In this document: piece after piece, positions 41,095 to 49,208 of the stretch
Position numbering within the stretch: position 1 is the first letter of the stretch
Layout of the letters: the number at the start of each line of letters is the position of its first letter
NCBI RefSeq assembly: GCF_001806325.1
Contig: NZ_CP017580.1
Coordinates: 2,728,001-2,792,000 of the forward strand
Source: Curtobacterium sp. BH-2-1-1
GTDB lineage: Bacteria > Actinomycetota > Actinomycetes > Actinomycetales > Microbacteriaceae
Direction of reading: 5' to 3'
Length of the DNA: 64,000 bases
The notes under the pieces: generated by a model
The model's database searches: none
What the model saw: the letters and a program-made list of their open reading frames with translations, nothing else
What the model was told of the DNA's origin: nothing
Translations under genes and position numbers: made by a program

Positions 41095-41936
41095 CGGACC
41101 ACGTCCCCCCAGGCGTAGCGGACGGTCGTGCCGTCCACGACGAGCAGCGAGTCGGGTTCGCGGTCGAGGAGCCCGGGCATCCCGACGGCGTCGGGCAGGT
41201 CGCCGCCGAGCCGCTCGAGCCGTGCCGACCGGATCGTCAGCGGCGGGTGCTGGCGCTGCCAGAACAGCGTCTGCGCGAGGTGCCGGGCGTGGATGCCCTG
41301 TCGGGTGGTGAGGTCCGTCGCCAGCCGGTCGTCGACGACGTCACCGGCCACGACCCGGACGGTGGCGTCGTGGCGGGGTCGCACCGCGCCTCCTGGCCCA
41401 CCCGTGCTGCCCGGCCAGACCGGACCGCCGGGCCACGCCGCTCCGGACCCTGGTCCGCCCCGGCGTCCGCGGAGCCAGCGGACCGGGTGGAGGGAGCGTG
41501 CCGGGTGCCGCACCGACCGGTAGGACAGCGTGTCCCCACGACTTCGCGCCCGCGCGTGCGCGAACGTGTACGGCACCCCGAGCAGGGCGTGCGCCGCCAC
41601 GATCGCGGGCACGTTCGCGGTGTCGACCGTGCGGTAGGCGACCCCGCGGCGACCGCGGTCGTCGACGGTGAGCACCTCGATCGTCACCTCGGTCATCGAG
41701 CCGAGGCGGCCGGACGGCGGGAACGGCGGCACCCGGGTCTCGCGGAAGACGTACGCCGTCAGGCCGGCCCACGCACTGCCGTCGACGACGTCGGGGCGGG
41801 TGCCGCGCGGCACCAGACGCGCGAGCGACTCGGGGTCGTGGCGCCAGTGCGCGAAGACGACGTCCTCCCAGGCGTGCACCGTCACCGGCCGGTGCAGCAG
41901 GGGGACCGCGGCTCGGTCCCGCGCGGGCTCGGTCAC
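41091..41936 (-). CDS. DUF2071 (YqjF-like) family protein with low-complexity insert
   Basis: The N-terminal part is DUF2071-like: VFAHWRHDPESLARLVPRGT, SAWAGLTAYVFRETRVPPF and TEVTIEVLTVDDRGRRGVAY. Around residues 152-190 a Gly/Pro-rich insert (GGPGSGAAWPGGPVWPGSTG) interrupts the domain; its DNA contains the R1 half-site GGAGGCGCGGTGC. The function is unknown. GTG 41936 overlaps the DoxX stop and its own stop overlaps the DUF1810 start, so three genes are coupled. Confidence 0.83.
   Translation of the reverse strand: MTEPARDRAAVPLLHRPVTVHAWEDVVFAHWRHDPESLARLVPRGTRPDVVDGSAWAGLTAYVFRETRVPPFPPSGRLGSMTEVTIEVLTVDDRGRRGVAYRTVDTANVPAIVAAHALLGVPYTFAHARARSRGDTLSYRSVRHPARSLHPVRWLRGRRGGPGSGAAWPGGPVWPGSTGGPGGAVRPRHDATVRVVAGDVVDDRLATDLTTRQGIHARHLAQTLFWQRQHPPLTIRSARLERLGGDLPDAVGMPGLLDREPDSLLVVDGTTVRYAWGDVVR
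41389..41401. repeat. R1 half-copy inside the DUF2071 coding region
   Basis: CACCGCGCCTCCT with TGGCCCA after it is the R1 core within codons for GPGGAVRP. It suggests that an R1 element entered a coding sequence in frame and was retained. Confidence 0.5.
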
Positions 41937-42331
41937 CGTCGTGGCGCGTGCCGGCCGACGCGCACGGCCCAGGCGACGAGGGGTGCCTGCAGCGGCAGGC
42001 GGAGCACCGACACGAGCCGCATCGCCCGCGTCGACCGCGGGCTGTCGAGCAGGTCGTTCGCCATCTTCACGTTCGCGGGGAAGACGGCGAGGAACAGCGC
42101 GGCGGCGGCCCAGCCCGCGGCACGGCGGGTGGCCGGGATCGCCAGGCCGGTCGCGATGCCGAGCTCGGCGGCGCCGGACGCCAGGGTGGTCAGGCGCGGC
42201 GGGAGGGCGTCCGGGACGATCCGGTCGTAGCCCCTCGGCCGCAGGAAGTGGGTGACGCCGGCCCCGCCCAGCACGACGGCGAGGAAGGTGGCGGTCCGGG
42301 TGGCGCGTCGTGCGCGCTCGCGTCGTCGCAT
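41933..42331 (-). CDS. DoxX family membrane protein
   Basis: The 132-residue protein has four short hydrophobic spans: TFLAVVLGGAGVTHFLRP, ASGAAELGIATGLAIP, AAALFLAVFPANVKMANDL and RLPLQAPLVAWAVRVG. The GVTHFLRP and ELGIA segments fit DoxX/MauE-like proteins of the small YkgB/DoxX type. It heads the DoxX-DUF2071-DUF1810 unit. The function is unknown, though a redox or membrane thiol role is typical of the family. Confidence 0.83.
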   Translation of the reverse strand: MRRRERARRATRTATFLAVVLGGAGVTHFLRPRGYDRIVPDALPPRLTTLASGAAELGIATGLAIPATRRAAGWAAAALFLAVFPANVKMANDLLDSPRSTRAMRLVSVLRLPLQAPLVAWAVRVGRHAPRR

Positions 42332-42395
42332 GCGTCCATGGTGCCCGCGGCGCGCTCGGGACGCACGGAGAGTCCCCAGGTCGGCTCAGCTCAGC

Positions 42396-43766
42396 TCAGG
42401 TCAGTGCGGTCGCGACGAGGTCGAGGACGACCGTCGCGACGTCGGCCTTGCTGCCGGAGGCCTCGCGGACCACCTCGCCGCCGAGGTCGAGCACCTCGAC
42501 GGCGTTCTCCTCGCGTTCGAACCCCGCGGACCAGCCGACGTGGTTCACGACGAGCATGTCCGCCGGCTTGCGGGCGATCTTGGCGCGGCCGAGCTCGATG
42601 CGCGCGGCACGGTCGGGTTCGGTCTCCGCGGCGAAGCCGACGATGATCTGGCCGGTCCGGCGGGACGCGACGAGGTCGGCGAGGACGTCGGGGTTCCGCA
42701 CCAGCTCCAGCGTCATGGTGTCGCCCTGCGCCTCCTTCTTGAGCTTGTCGGCACGCACCTCGGCGGGCCGGTAGTCGGCCACGGCCGCGGTCATCACGAC
42801 GACGTCGGCATCGGCTGCTGCGGCGTGGACGGCGTCGGCGAGCTCCAGGGCGGACCCCACCGGCACGACGGTCGCGTCGAGTCCGGCGGTCAGCGACGCG
42901 TCCACGTTCGCGCTCACGAGCGTCACGGCCGCGCCGCGTCGGGCCGCGTCGGCGGCGATCGCGACGCCCTGACGACCGCTCGAACGGTTGCCGACGAACC
43001 GGACCGGGTCGAAGGGCTCGCGCGTGCCGCCGGCGCTCACGACGACGCGGACGCCGGCGAGGTCGCCGAGCTCGCCGCGGGCGCCGGTGGTCCCCGCCTT
43101 CTCGGCGGCGGCTGCGGTCGGCGGGAAGGCGGTGTCGGTCGGGAGGCGCGGGTCGTCCCCGTCGCCGCGACCCGCGTCCGTCGGGTGGTCCGCGCCGGTC
43201 CGGCCGGCCGGTGCCGGGTCGTCCAGCACCGCGAGTGCCCCGGCGACGATGTCCTCGGGCTCCGCCATCCGGCCGATCCCCGCGTCGTCGCCCGTCAGGG
43301 CCCCGACCACGGGGCCGACGAACCGGACGCCGCGCTCCCGCAGGGTCTGGACGTTCGCCCGGGTCGCCGGGTGCTCCCACATCTGCGGGTGCATCGCGGG
43401 AGCCACGACGACGGGCGCCTCGGTCGCGAGCAGCGTCGTGCCGAGCAGGTCCCCGGCGAGCCCCGCGGTCATCCGGGCGAGCGCGTCCGCGGTGGCGGGG
43501 GCGACGACCACGAGGTCCGCCCGGCGCCCGAGCGAGACGTGGCGTACCTCGGCGACGTCCTCGAACACGCTCGTGGTGACCGGGTTGCGGCTGAGCGCCT
43601 CGAGGGTCGGCAGCCCGACGAAGCGGAGCGCGCCCTCGGTCGGGACGACGTGCACGTCGTGTCCCCGCTTGACGAGGTCGCGGACCACGCCGACGGCCTT
43701 GTACGCGGCGATGCCCCCGGTGATCCCGACGACGACGGTCAGACGGCGCTCTGCTGCTGCGTTCAC
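42396..43766 (-). CDS. coaBC: Bifunctional phosphopantothenoylcysteine decarboxylase/phosphopantothenate-cysteine ligase
   Basis: It carries out two steps of coenzyme A synthesis. The N-terminal flavoprotein CoaC domain has VVGITGGIAAYKAVGVVRDL, APATADALARMTAG and APAMHPQMWEHPAT. The C-terminal CoaB domain starts at VVVSAGGTREPFDPVRFVGN with SSGRQGVAIA and later VNHVGW. A ~55-residue variable linker separates them. GTG 43766 has TAGCGT 7 nt upstream, so leaderless; this gives 456 aa. A GTG at 43787 is also in frame. Confidence 0.95.
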   Translation of the reverse strand: MNAAAERRLTVVVGITGGIAAYKAVGVVRDLVKRGHDVHVVPTEGALRFVGLPTLEALSRNPVTTSVFEDVAEVRHVSLGRRADLVVVAPATADALARMTAGLAGDLLGTTLLATEAPVVVAPAMHPQMWEHPATRANVQTLRERGVRFVGPVVGALTGDDAGIGRMAEPEDIVAGALAVLDDPAPAGRTGADHPTDAGRGDGDDPRLPTDTAFPPTAAAAEKAGTTGARGELGDLAGVRVVVSAGGTREPFDPVRFVGNRSSGRQGVAIAADAARRGAAVTLVSANVDASLTAGLDATVVPVGSALELADAVHAAAADADVVVMTAAVADYRPAEVRADKLKKEAQGDTMTLELVRNPDVLADLVASRRTGQIIVGFAAETEPDRAARIELGRAKIARKPADMLVVNHVGWSAGFEREENAVEVLDLGGEVVREASGSKADVATVVLDLVATALT

Positions 43767-43807
43767 ACCGGTCACGCTACCCGGCACGTCGTGCGAGGAT
43801 CGATCCC

Positions 43808-44596
43808 ATGTGCACCGTCGTCGTCCGCGTCGACCCCGGGTCCGAGTGGCCCGTCACGATGCTCGCCATGCGCGACGAGTCGCCGGAGCGGCCGTGGGAC
43901 CCGCCGGCAGCCTGGTGGCCCGAGCGCGACCCGTCGATCCGCGGCGTCCGCGACCGTTCGGCGGGCGGGGCGTGGCTCGCGGCGTCGGACGGTGCCGGGC
44001 TCGCGGTCGTGCTCAACCGGGGCGAACCGGTGCCGAGCGACGACGGCACGTGGACCACCCGCGGGGTCGTCCCGCTCGACGCGGTCACCGGTGCGCTCCC
44101 CGGCCACGACGGCACCCTGCCCACGACGCGCGCGTTCAACCTCGTGCGGGCGACGGCCGACGGCGCCGAGGTCACGACCTGGGACGGCACCGAGGTCCGG
44201 ACGACCGCGCTCGGCCCCGGCGTGCACATGGTCACGCACGGCGAACCGGACGACCCCGCGGCGCCGCGCATCGGGCGGTGGCTCGACGCCTTCCGTGCCG
44301 TGGGCGCTCCGGTCGGGCCGCCGGTGCTCGGCCCCTTCGACGAACTGCGGGCGGCCGACGCCGGTGCCGACGCCGGCGACGGGTGGGGCGGCTGGTTCGG
44401 ACTGCTCGCCGGGTCGGCGTCGCTGCCGGCGGACGACCCGGACGCGATCCTCCGGGACGCGCACGAGCCGGACGGGCACTTCGCGACGCTGTCGATCGTG
44501 GCCGCGGCGGTCGGCCCCGGGCGCACCGTCCTGCAGCACGCGCGGCTGACCGAACCGGGCCGGTTGGACGGTTCGGTCGAGCTGCACCGCGCCTGA
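43808..44596 (+). CDS. NRDE (TANGO2-like) family protein
   Basis: The protein begins MCTVVVRVD with the N-terminal cysteine typical of the NRDE/TANGO2 family. It has MRDESPERPWDPPAAWWPER (the NRDE-like motif, here RDES) and GGAWLAASDGAGLAVVLNR. TANGO2 homologues are linked to heme or lipid handling in eukaryotes; bacterial function is unclear. At 262 aa the length is normal. It is divergent from coaBC with a 41-bp gap. Its stop lies in a 20-bp direct repeat. Confidence 0.87.
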   Translation: MCTVVVRVDPGSEWPVTMLAMRDESPERPWDPPAAWWPERDPSIRGVRDRSAGGAWLAASDGAGLAVVLNRGEPVPSDDGTWTTRGVVPLDAVTGALPGHDGTLPTTRAFNLVRATADGAEVTTWDGTEVRTTALGPGVHMVTHGEPDDPAAPRIGRWLDAFRAVGAPVGPPVLGPFDELRAADAGADAGDGWGGWFGLLAGSASLPADDPDAILRDAHEPDGHFATLSIVAAAVGPGRTVLQHARLTEPGRLDGSVELHRA

Positions 44597-44642
44597 GCGC
44601 GGTCCTCGCCGAGCCGAACCGCGCTGCACCGCGCCTGAGCGC
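44581..44642. repeat. 20-bp direct repeat spanning the NRDE stop codon
   Basis: GCTGCACCGCGCCTGAGCGC occurs exactly at 44581-44600 and 44623-44642. The first copy contains the gene's last codons and its TGA. The second lies in the gap, suggesting a short local duplication. Confidence 0.75.
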
Positions 44643-44697
44643 ACCCGCAGCGCGCACCCGCGGCCGGGCATGGCCGGAGCGCGTACCTTCACCGTTC

Positions 44698-45411
44698 GTG
44701 ACCACCGCAACCCGGAGCGTGCTCGCCGTCCTCACGGCGGTCGTCGTGGCCGTCTCCCTCGGGGCGTGCGCCTCGAGCCCGCCGGCCGCTGCCGACGCGA
44801 CGTCCCACCCGACGACGGCGACGACCCGCCCCTGGGACGACGCCGCGGGTGTCGGCGTGGTGGTCGTCGGCGACTCGATCAGCGGCGGGCACGGCCTCAC
44901 CACCGCCGAGGCGTGGCCGGCCATCGTCGCGGACGCCCAGGGCTGGTCGCTCACGAACCTGTCGTGCGACGGCGCAGGCGTGGCTGCCCTCGGTGACGAC
45001 GACGACTGCGCGAGCGACTACGCGACCATCGTCGGGCGTGCGGTCGGCCTCCGTCCCGAGGTCGTCCTCGTGCAGGCGAGCTCGAACGACCTCGGACTCG
45101 ACACCGCCGAGGTCCGGAGCGCCACCGACCAGGTCGTCGACGAGGTGCACCGTCGGCTGCCGCACGCGCGGCTCATCGGCCTCAGTGCCATCTGGAACCA
45201 GGACGCCCCGCCCGCGCAGCTCGCGTCCATCTCGGGGGCGCTCCGGCACGCCCTCGCCCGCGAGGGCGGCACCTACGTCGACATCGGCGAGCCGCTGCGG
45301 GGGCACCCGACGTGGATGCAGTCCGACGACGTGCACCCGACCGTGCGCGGACAGCGGGCCATCGCGGCGGCGGTGACGGCCGCGTTCGAACGGGACCACG
45401 TGCGGTTCTGA
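44698..45411 (+). CDS. SGNH/GDSL-family lipoprotein
   Basis: The N-terminus is a lipoprotein signal with lipobox LGAC (VAVSLGAC, about residue 22). The SGNH hydrolase blocks are VVVGDSISGGHG (Ser), LVQASSNDLGLD (block III, Asn) and DDVHPTVRGQ (Asp/His). It is probably an extracellular membrane-anchored esterase/lipase or acyltransferase-like enzyme. GTG 44698 follows a TACCTT element by 8 nt and no Shine-Dalgarno is seen. At 237 aa it is typical. Confidence 0.88.
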   Translation: MTTATRSVLAVLTAVVVAVSLGACASSPPAAADATSHPTTATTRPWDDAAGVGVVVVGDSISGGHGLTTAEAWPAIVADAQGWSLTNLSCDGAGVAALGDDDDCASDYATIVGRAVGLRPEVVLVQASSNDLGLDTAEVRSATDQVVDEVHRRLPHARLIGLSAIWNQDAPPAQLASISGALRHALAREGGTYVDIGEPLRGHPTWMQSDDVHPTVRGQRAIAAAVTAAFERDHVRF

Positions 45412-45430
45412 CGGCGGACGGGCGGGGACG

Positions 45431-45445
45431 AGCCGCGCCTCCTGG
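45431..45445. repeat. R1 half-copy
   Basis: AGCCGCGCCTCCTGG is the inverse orientation of the R1 core. It lies in the 52-bp gap between the convergent SGNH lipoprotein and SDR genes. Confidence 0.45.
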
Positions 45446-45463
45446 ACCGACCGACCCGCCGAC

Positions 45464-46372
45464 TCAGACGGGCGGGGTGGTCCCGGTGAGGTCCTCGGCG
45501 ACCGCCCAGAGGGAACGCGCCAGATCGGCCTTCCGTGCCGAACCGGGGATCGACACGGTCGTGGTCGGCCCGACGAGCCCGAACGGCCCCGACGGTCCGT
45601 AGTACGCCCCGCCGACCGCGTTCGGCCCGACCGCGGCGTACAGCAGCGGCTCGGAGCCCTGCTCGACGTCCTGCGTGAAGGGCAGCGCGCGGTTCGAGGA
45701 CCGGACCGGCTTCGACCGACCGAGCGACCGCCCCGCCGACTGCAGGTTCGTCCGGGTGTAGCCGGGGTGCGCGGCGGTGCTCACGAGCGGCCAGTCGAGC
45801 TCGACCGACAGCCGGTGCAGGTGCAGCGCCAGCAGCAGGTCGGCGAGCTTCGACTGCGCGTACGCCCGCCAGCCGTTGTAGCCGCGCTCCCACTGCAGGT
45901 CGTCGAAGCGGATCCGGCCGGGGATCGCCGCGAGGCTCGACATCGTGGCGACCCGGGCGTCTGGTGAGCGCAGCAGTGTCGGGAGCAGCAGGTTCGTCAG
46001 GGCGAACGGGCCGAGGAAGTTCGTGCCGAACTGCAGCTCGAAGCCGTCGACCGTCTCGAACCGCTTCGGTGGCGCCATCACCCCGGCATTGTTGACGAGG
46101 ACGTCGAGCGTCCGGTCGTCCGCGGCGATGCCCGCGGCGAAGCGCCGCACGCTCGCGAGGTCGGCGAGGTCGAGCTCCCGCACCTCGACGTCGGCGCCGG
46201 GGTGCGCGGCACGGATGTCGGCTGCGGCCTGGTCGCCCTTCGCGGTCGTGCGGACGGCGAGGACGACGGACGCGCCAGCTGCTGCCAGGCGGGTGGCGGT
46301 CTCCTTGCCGGTTCCGCTGTTCGCGCCGGTGACGACGATGCGGCGGCCGGTCTGGTCGGGGATCTGCGGCAT
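45464..46372 (-). CDS. Short-chain dehydrogenase/reductase (SDR), retinol dehydrogenase-like
   Basis: The NAD(P) motif is [18 protein letters not shown], followed by [11 protein letters not shown] and the catalytic YAQSK (residues ~170) preceded by SSLAAI. At 302 aa it is the WWOX/retinol dehydrogenase-like size. The substrate is unknown. It is divergent from the LLM oxidoreductase gene, which may form a functional or co-regulated pair. TACGGT lies 7 nt before ATG 46372. Confidence 0.88.
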   Translation of the reverse strand: MPQIPDQTGRRIVVTGANSGTGKETATRLAAAGASVVLAVRTTAKGDQAAADIRAAHPGADVEVRELDLADLASVRRFAAGIAADDRTLDVLVNNAGVMAPPKRFETVDGFELQFGTNFLGPFALTNLLLPTLLRSPDARVATMSSLAAIPGRIRFDDLQWERGYNGWRAYAQSKLADLLLALHLHRLSVELDWPLVSTAAHPGYTRTNLQSAGRSLGRSKPVRSSNRALPFTQDVEQGSEPLLYAAVGPNAVGGAYYGPSGPFGLVGPTTTVSIPGSARKADLARSLWAVAEDLTGTTPPV

Positions 46373-46426
46373 GGGCGTGACCGTACTCCGCCGGGGGTGC
46401 GGATCCGGTGCGAGGGTGCTAGATTG

Positions 46427-46438
46427 ATGCGAACGCAT
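46427..46438. promoter_or_regulatory. ATGCGAACGCAT palindrome in the SDR/LLM divergent gap
   Basis: ATGCG-AA-CGCAT is a perfect 5-2-5 dyad, next to a CATGAACATGCACATGCATG run. A TAGATT-like element is a few bases upstream. It could bind a regulator (MarR/TetR-like) controlling the LLM gene. Confidence 0.35.
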
Positions 46439-46482
46439 GAACATGCACATGCATGGACGTGCGGTCGGGAGGACAGGACACC

Positions 46483-47592
46483 ATGAGCAACGCATTCGGC
46501 ACCGACCGCCCCTCGGACGTGCCACCGCCCGCCCCCGAACGGATCGGCCCCGTGCAGCTCGGCCTCGACACGTTCGGCGACGTCACCGAGCTGCCCGACG
46601 GCAGCGTCAAGTCGGACGCCCAGAGCATCCGCGACGTCGTCGACCAGGCGGTCCTCGCCGACCAGGTCGGCCTCGACTTCATCGGCGTCGGCGAGCACCA
46701 CCGCGCCGACTTCATCGTGAGCGCTCCCGAGGTCGTCCTCGCCGCGATCGCCGCCCGGACCTCCTCGATCCGGATCGGGTCCGCCGTCACCGTGCTCTCG
46801 TCCGACGACCCGGTGCGGGTGTACGAGCGCTTCGCCACCGTCGACGCGATCTCCGACGGTCGTGCCGAGGTCATCCTCGGCCGCGGGTCCTTCACCGAGT
46901 CCTTCCCGCTCTTCGGGTACGAGCTCTCCGACTACGAGGTCCTCTTCGAGGAGAAGCTCCAGCTCTGGGCAGCCCTCCGCGGTGGCGACGCGGTCACCTG
47001 GTCCGGCACGAAGCGCGCCTCGCTCGTCGACCAGGACGTCTACCCGAAGCTCGAGCACGGCCCCATCCCGACCTGGATCGGCGTCGGCGGGTCCCCGCAG
47101 TCCGTCATCCGTGCGGCGTCGTACGGTCTGCCGCTGTTCCTCGCGATCATCGGCGGACAGCCCGCGCAGTTCGCGCCGTTCTCGCGCCTCTACCGCCAGG
47201 CGCTCACGCAGCTCGACCTGCCGCAGCAGCCGATCGCGATGCACTCGCCCGGGTTCGTCGCCGCCACCGACGAAGAGGCGGCCGAGCGCTACTGGCCGTA
47301 CCACAAGGCCGTCACCGACCAGCTCGGTCGGGAGCGCGGCTGGCCGCCCCTGGACGTCGCCGGCTACCGTGCCGGGCTGTCCGCGGGCGGGTCACTCTAC
47401 GTCGGGTCGCCGGAGACGGTCGCCCGGAAGATCGCGCGGAACATGCGGATCCTCGGCGTCTCGCGGTTCGACATGCGGTACGCGACGGGGCGTCTGCCGC
47501 ACGAGGACATGATGCGGTCGATCGAGCTCTACGGCACGCAGGTCGCGCCGCGGGTGCGCGAGCTGCTCGCGGCGCCGGTGCCGGTCGCGTAG
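46483..47592 (+). CDS. LLM class flavin-dependent oxidoreductase
   Basis: This luciferase-like protein has [20 protein letters not shown] at its N-terminus, [20 protein letters not shown], then [15 protein letters not shown] and the C-terminal [19 protein letters not shown]. It is similar to alkanal/limonene-type F420 or FMN monooxygenases. The substrate is unknown. GGGAGGA sits about 8 nt before ATG 46483. An in-frame ATG at 46453 would add ten residues and is less likely. It is 369 aa. Confidence 0.87.
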   Translation: MSNAFGTDRPSDVPPPAPERIGPVQLGLDTFGDVTELPDGSVKSDAQSIRDVVDQAVLADQVGLDFIGVGEHHRADFIVSAPEVVLAAIAARTSSIRIGSAVTVLSSDDPVRVYERFATVDAISDGRAEVILGRGSFTESFPLFGYELSDYEVLFEEKLQLWAALRGGDAVTWSGTKRASLVDQDVYPKLEHGPIPTWIGVGGSPQSVIRAASYGLPLFLAIIGGQPAQFAPFSRLYRQALTQLDLPQQPIAMHSPGFVAATDEEAAERYWPYHKAVTDQLGRERGWPPLDVAGYRAGLSAGGSLYVGSPETVARKIARNMRILGVSRFDMRYATGRLPHEDMMRSIELYGTQVAPRVRELLAAPVPVA

Positions 47593-47612
47593 GCGCTGGG
47601 TCGACCGCGGAG

Positions 47613-47641
47613 GGTCGGCCGGGTCGGCCGGGTCGGCCGGG
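47613..47641. repeat. 9-bp tandem repeat (GGTCGGCCG, three copies)
   Basis: Three adjacent GGTCGGCCG units lie 20 bp after the LLM stop. An R1 half-copy (CTGGAGGCGCGGCTCGG) follows at 47674-47690, before the next gene. Confidence 0.6.
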
Positions 47642-47673
47642 TGGGCGGGTCCGTCCGGGTCCTTCCGGCGGGC

Positions 47674-47690
47674 CTGGAGGCGCGGCTCGG
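47674..47690. repeat. R1 half-copy
   Basis: CTGGAGGCGCGGCTCGG has no paired inverted arm. It lies between the LLM gene and the unknown protein gene at 47734. Confidence 0.45.
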
Positions 47691-47733
47691 CCCGTCCGCG
47701 CCGCTCACGGGGTCGCCGGGTACGGTCCAGGGC

Positions 47734-48357
47734 ATGTCGTCACGCCCCGCTGCACTCGAACGTCGGTTCCGTGGTCGGATCATGGGCGTCGGCACGACCT
47801 CGGGCATCCGCATCGTGGTCGGCATGTGGGAGCGCTCGCCGTTCGGAGCCTTCACGGACGTCTTCCTCGAGCTGCCGGACGGCTCCTCGGTGCTCCTCGC
47901 GCCCGACGAGATCGTGGCCGCGTACGTCTCCGGGACCTACCGGTTCGACACGGTCTCGGTCGTCGACGTCTCGGCTCGCCGGACCGCCAGGGGACTCGAG
48001 CTGTCGGCGGGCGCCCTCGAGGCCTCCATCGACGTCGGCACGATCTCCCCGCTCGGGAGGGTGCTCCGCATCGTCCCCAAGCAGATCGCCCGCGACCCCC
48101 GGTGGCTCGCCGCGATCGACCCGGTCGCACGGCTCGTCGCTCCCGGATCGGGGACCGCGGGGTCGGCGGGCAACGGGCGTCGCGAGTACTACGGCGTGAC
48201 CGGGGCGCACGACGTCACGGGCGTACGGGGGACCTGGGCGGGGGAGTCGCTCGGGTCGTTGGCGCCGCTCGACCCGCCCGTGGCGTTCGGGTTCGCCTCG
48301 ATGCCGCGGATCCCGCAGGTCGTCGACGTCGAGACGACCATCCGCGAGCCGGTCTGA
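47734..48357 (+). CDS. Conserved hypothetical protein, 207 aa
   Basis: Not recognised. The N-terminal half looks like a compact beta-rich domain (GRIMGVGTTSGIRIVVGMWE, FTDVFLELPDGSSVLLAPDE, YVSGTYRFDTVSVVDVSARR). The C-terminal half is Gly/Pro-rich with a GVTGAHDVTGVRGTW segment. No signal peptide or membrane span is seen. TACGGT lies 7 nt before ATG 47734, in line with other leaderless genes. Codon usage is like its neighbours, so it looks genuine. Confidence 0.7.
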   Translation: MSSRPAALERRFRGRIMGVGTTSGIRIVVGMWERSPFGAFTDVFLELPDGSSVLLAPDEIVAAYVSGTYRFDTVSVVDVSARRTARGLELSAGALEASIDVGTISPLGRVLRIVPKQIARDPRWLAAIDPVARLVAPGSGTAGSAGNGRREYYGVTGAHDVTGVRGTWAGESLGSLAPLDPPVAFGFASMPRIPQVVDVETTIREPV

Positions 48358-48646
48358 GGCGCGGCGCGCGTCCGGGTCCCACCGCGTTTCCGACGTTCCG
48401 CCAGTCGATCCACTCGCGTGGTGTCGCTCGTTGCGCACGCATCCGATGCTCGTGCATGCTCCGACATCCCATCCGTCGATCGACGTGCGGAACGTCGAAC
48501 CCCGCCCGCGCCCGCGCCTGCACGGCCCCGCAGCCCCGTCCGCCGGACGCGCTCAGCGTCGAGGGGCAGACTGGCCGGAACGGACAGCGCCCCGAGGGCC
48601 GGCCGCACGTCGAGCACAACGGGGCGCACGACGCGAGAGGAGCACC
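48358..48646. other. 289-bp intergenic region with R4 inverted repeats
   Basis: The gap contains an R4 pair at 48391-48410 and 48474-48497 in inverted orientation. The rest is GC-rich without a supported gene. GAGAGGAGC before 48647 is the ribosome site of the next gene. Confidence 0.5.
48391..48497. repeat. R4 inverted repeat pair
   Basis: CGACGTTCCGCCAGTCGATC (48391-48410) and, inverted, GTCGATCGACGTGCGGAACG (48475-48494) flank about 64 bp. The left copy matches 1354-1373 at 19 of 20 bases. The spacer contains CATGCTC-like and TGCGCACGCA elements. It could fold as an RNA or bind a protein. Confidence 0.5.
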
Positions 48647-49138
48647 ATGACCGACACAGAGGCAGACCAGCGCGCAGCCATCTCGGACATCGTCCACGGA
48701 GCCCACACGGCACTCCTGACGACCGTGAGCGAGGACGGCCAGCTCCACGCACGGCCCCTCGCCGTGCAGGACAAGGCGTTCCACGGCACACTCCGCTTCC
48801 TCGTGCAGGACGGGAGCGAGAAGGTCGAGGACATCGCCCGGAACCCGCACGTCAACGTCGCGATCGAGTCGCAGGGCGGGTACCTGTCGATCGCCGGCAC
48901 CGCGACGGTCAGCCAGGACGACTCCGTCATCGACGAGCTGTGGTCCCCGTTCGCCGAGGCCTGGTTCCCGGACGGCCGCGAGGACCCCTCGATCCGACTC
49001 CTCACCGTCGAGGGCGACTCGGTCGAGTACTGGACGCAGGACACCGGCCCGGTCGGCAGCCTCGTGCAGACCCTCAAGGCCGCCATCGGCAAGCAGAGTC
49101 AGCCGGACACCGGCGACCACGGCACGATCGAGCTCTAG
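48647..49138 (+). CDS. Pyridoxamine 5'-phosphate oxidase-fold (general stress protein 26-like) protein
   Basis: The 163-residue split-barrel protein has AHTALLTTVSEDGQLHARPL, LRFLVQDGSEKVEDIARNPH and the PPOX-type GYLSIAGTATVSQDDSVIDE. This matches general stress protein 26-type flavin- or deazaflavin-binding proteins. It probably binds FMN/F420. It may act in stress tolerance. AGAGGAGC precedes ATG 48647 by about 4 nt. Confidence 0.87.
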   Translation: MTDTEADQRAAISDIVHGAHTALLTTVSEDGQLHARPLAVQDKAFHGTLRFLVQDGSEKVEDIARNPHVNVAIESQGGYLSIAGTATVSQDDSVIDELWSPFAEAWFPDGREDPSIRLLTVEGDSVEYWTQDTGPVGSLVQTLKAAIGKQSQPDTGDHGTIEL

Positions 49139-49149
49139 CGCCGAAGACG

Positions 49150-49198
49150 GACGCCCGGCACCACGCCCGGTCCCTGCACACCGCGGGGGCCGGGCGTC
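49150..49198. terminator. Bidirectional terminator hairpin (long loop)
   Basis: GACGCCCGGC-type arm and GCCGGGCGTC pair across a 29-nt loop, between the convergent PPOX-fold and mannosyltransferase genes. The arms are strong, but the loop is long, so confidence is moderate. Confidence 0.5.
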
Positions 49199-49208
49199 GT
49201 CCGTTCGG

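Noticed and set aside
48391..48497. R4 inverted repeat as a tRNA or known small RNA
   Set aside because: No tRNA arms or T-loop motif (GGTTCGAAT-type) are present and the stem has interruptions.
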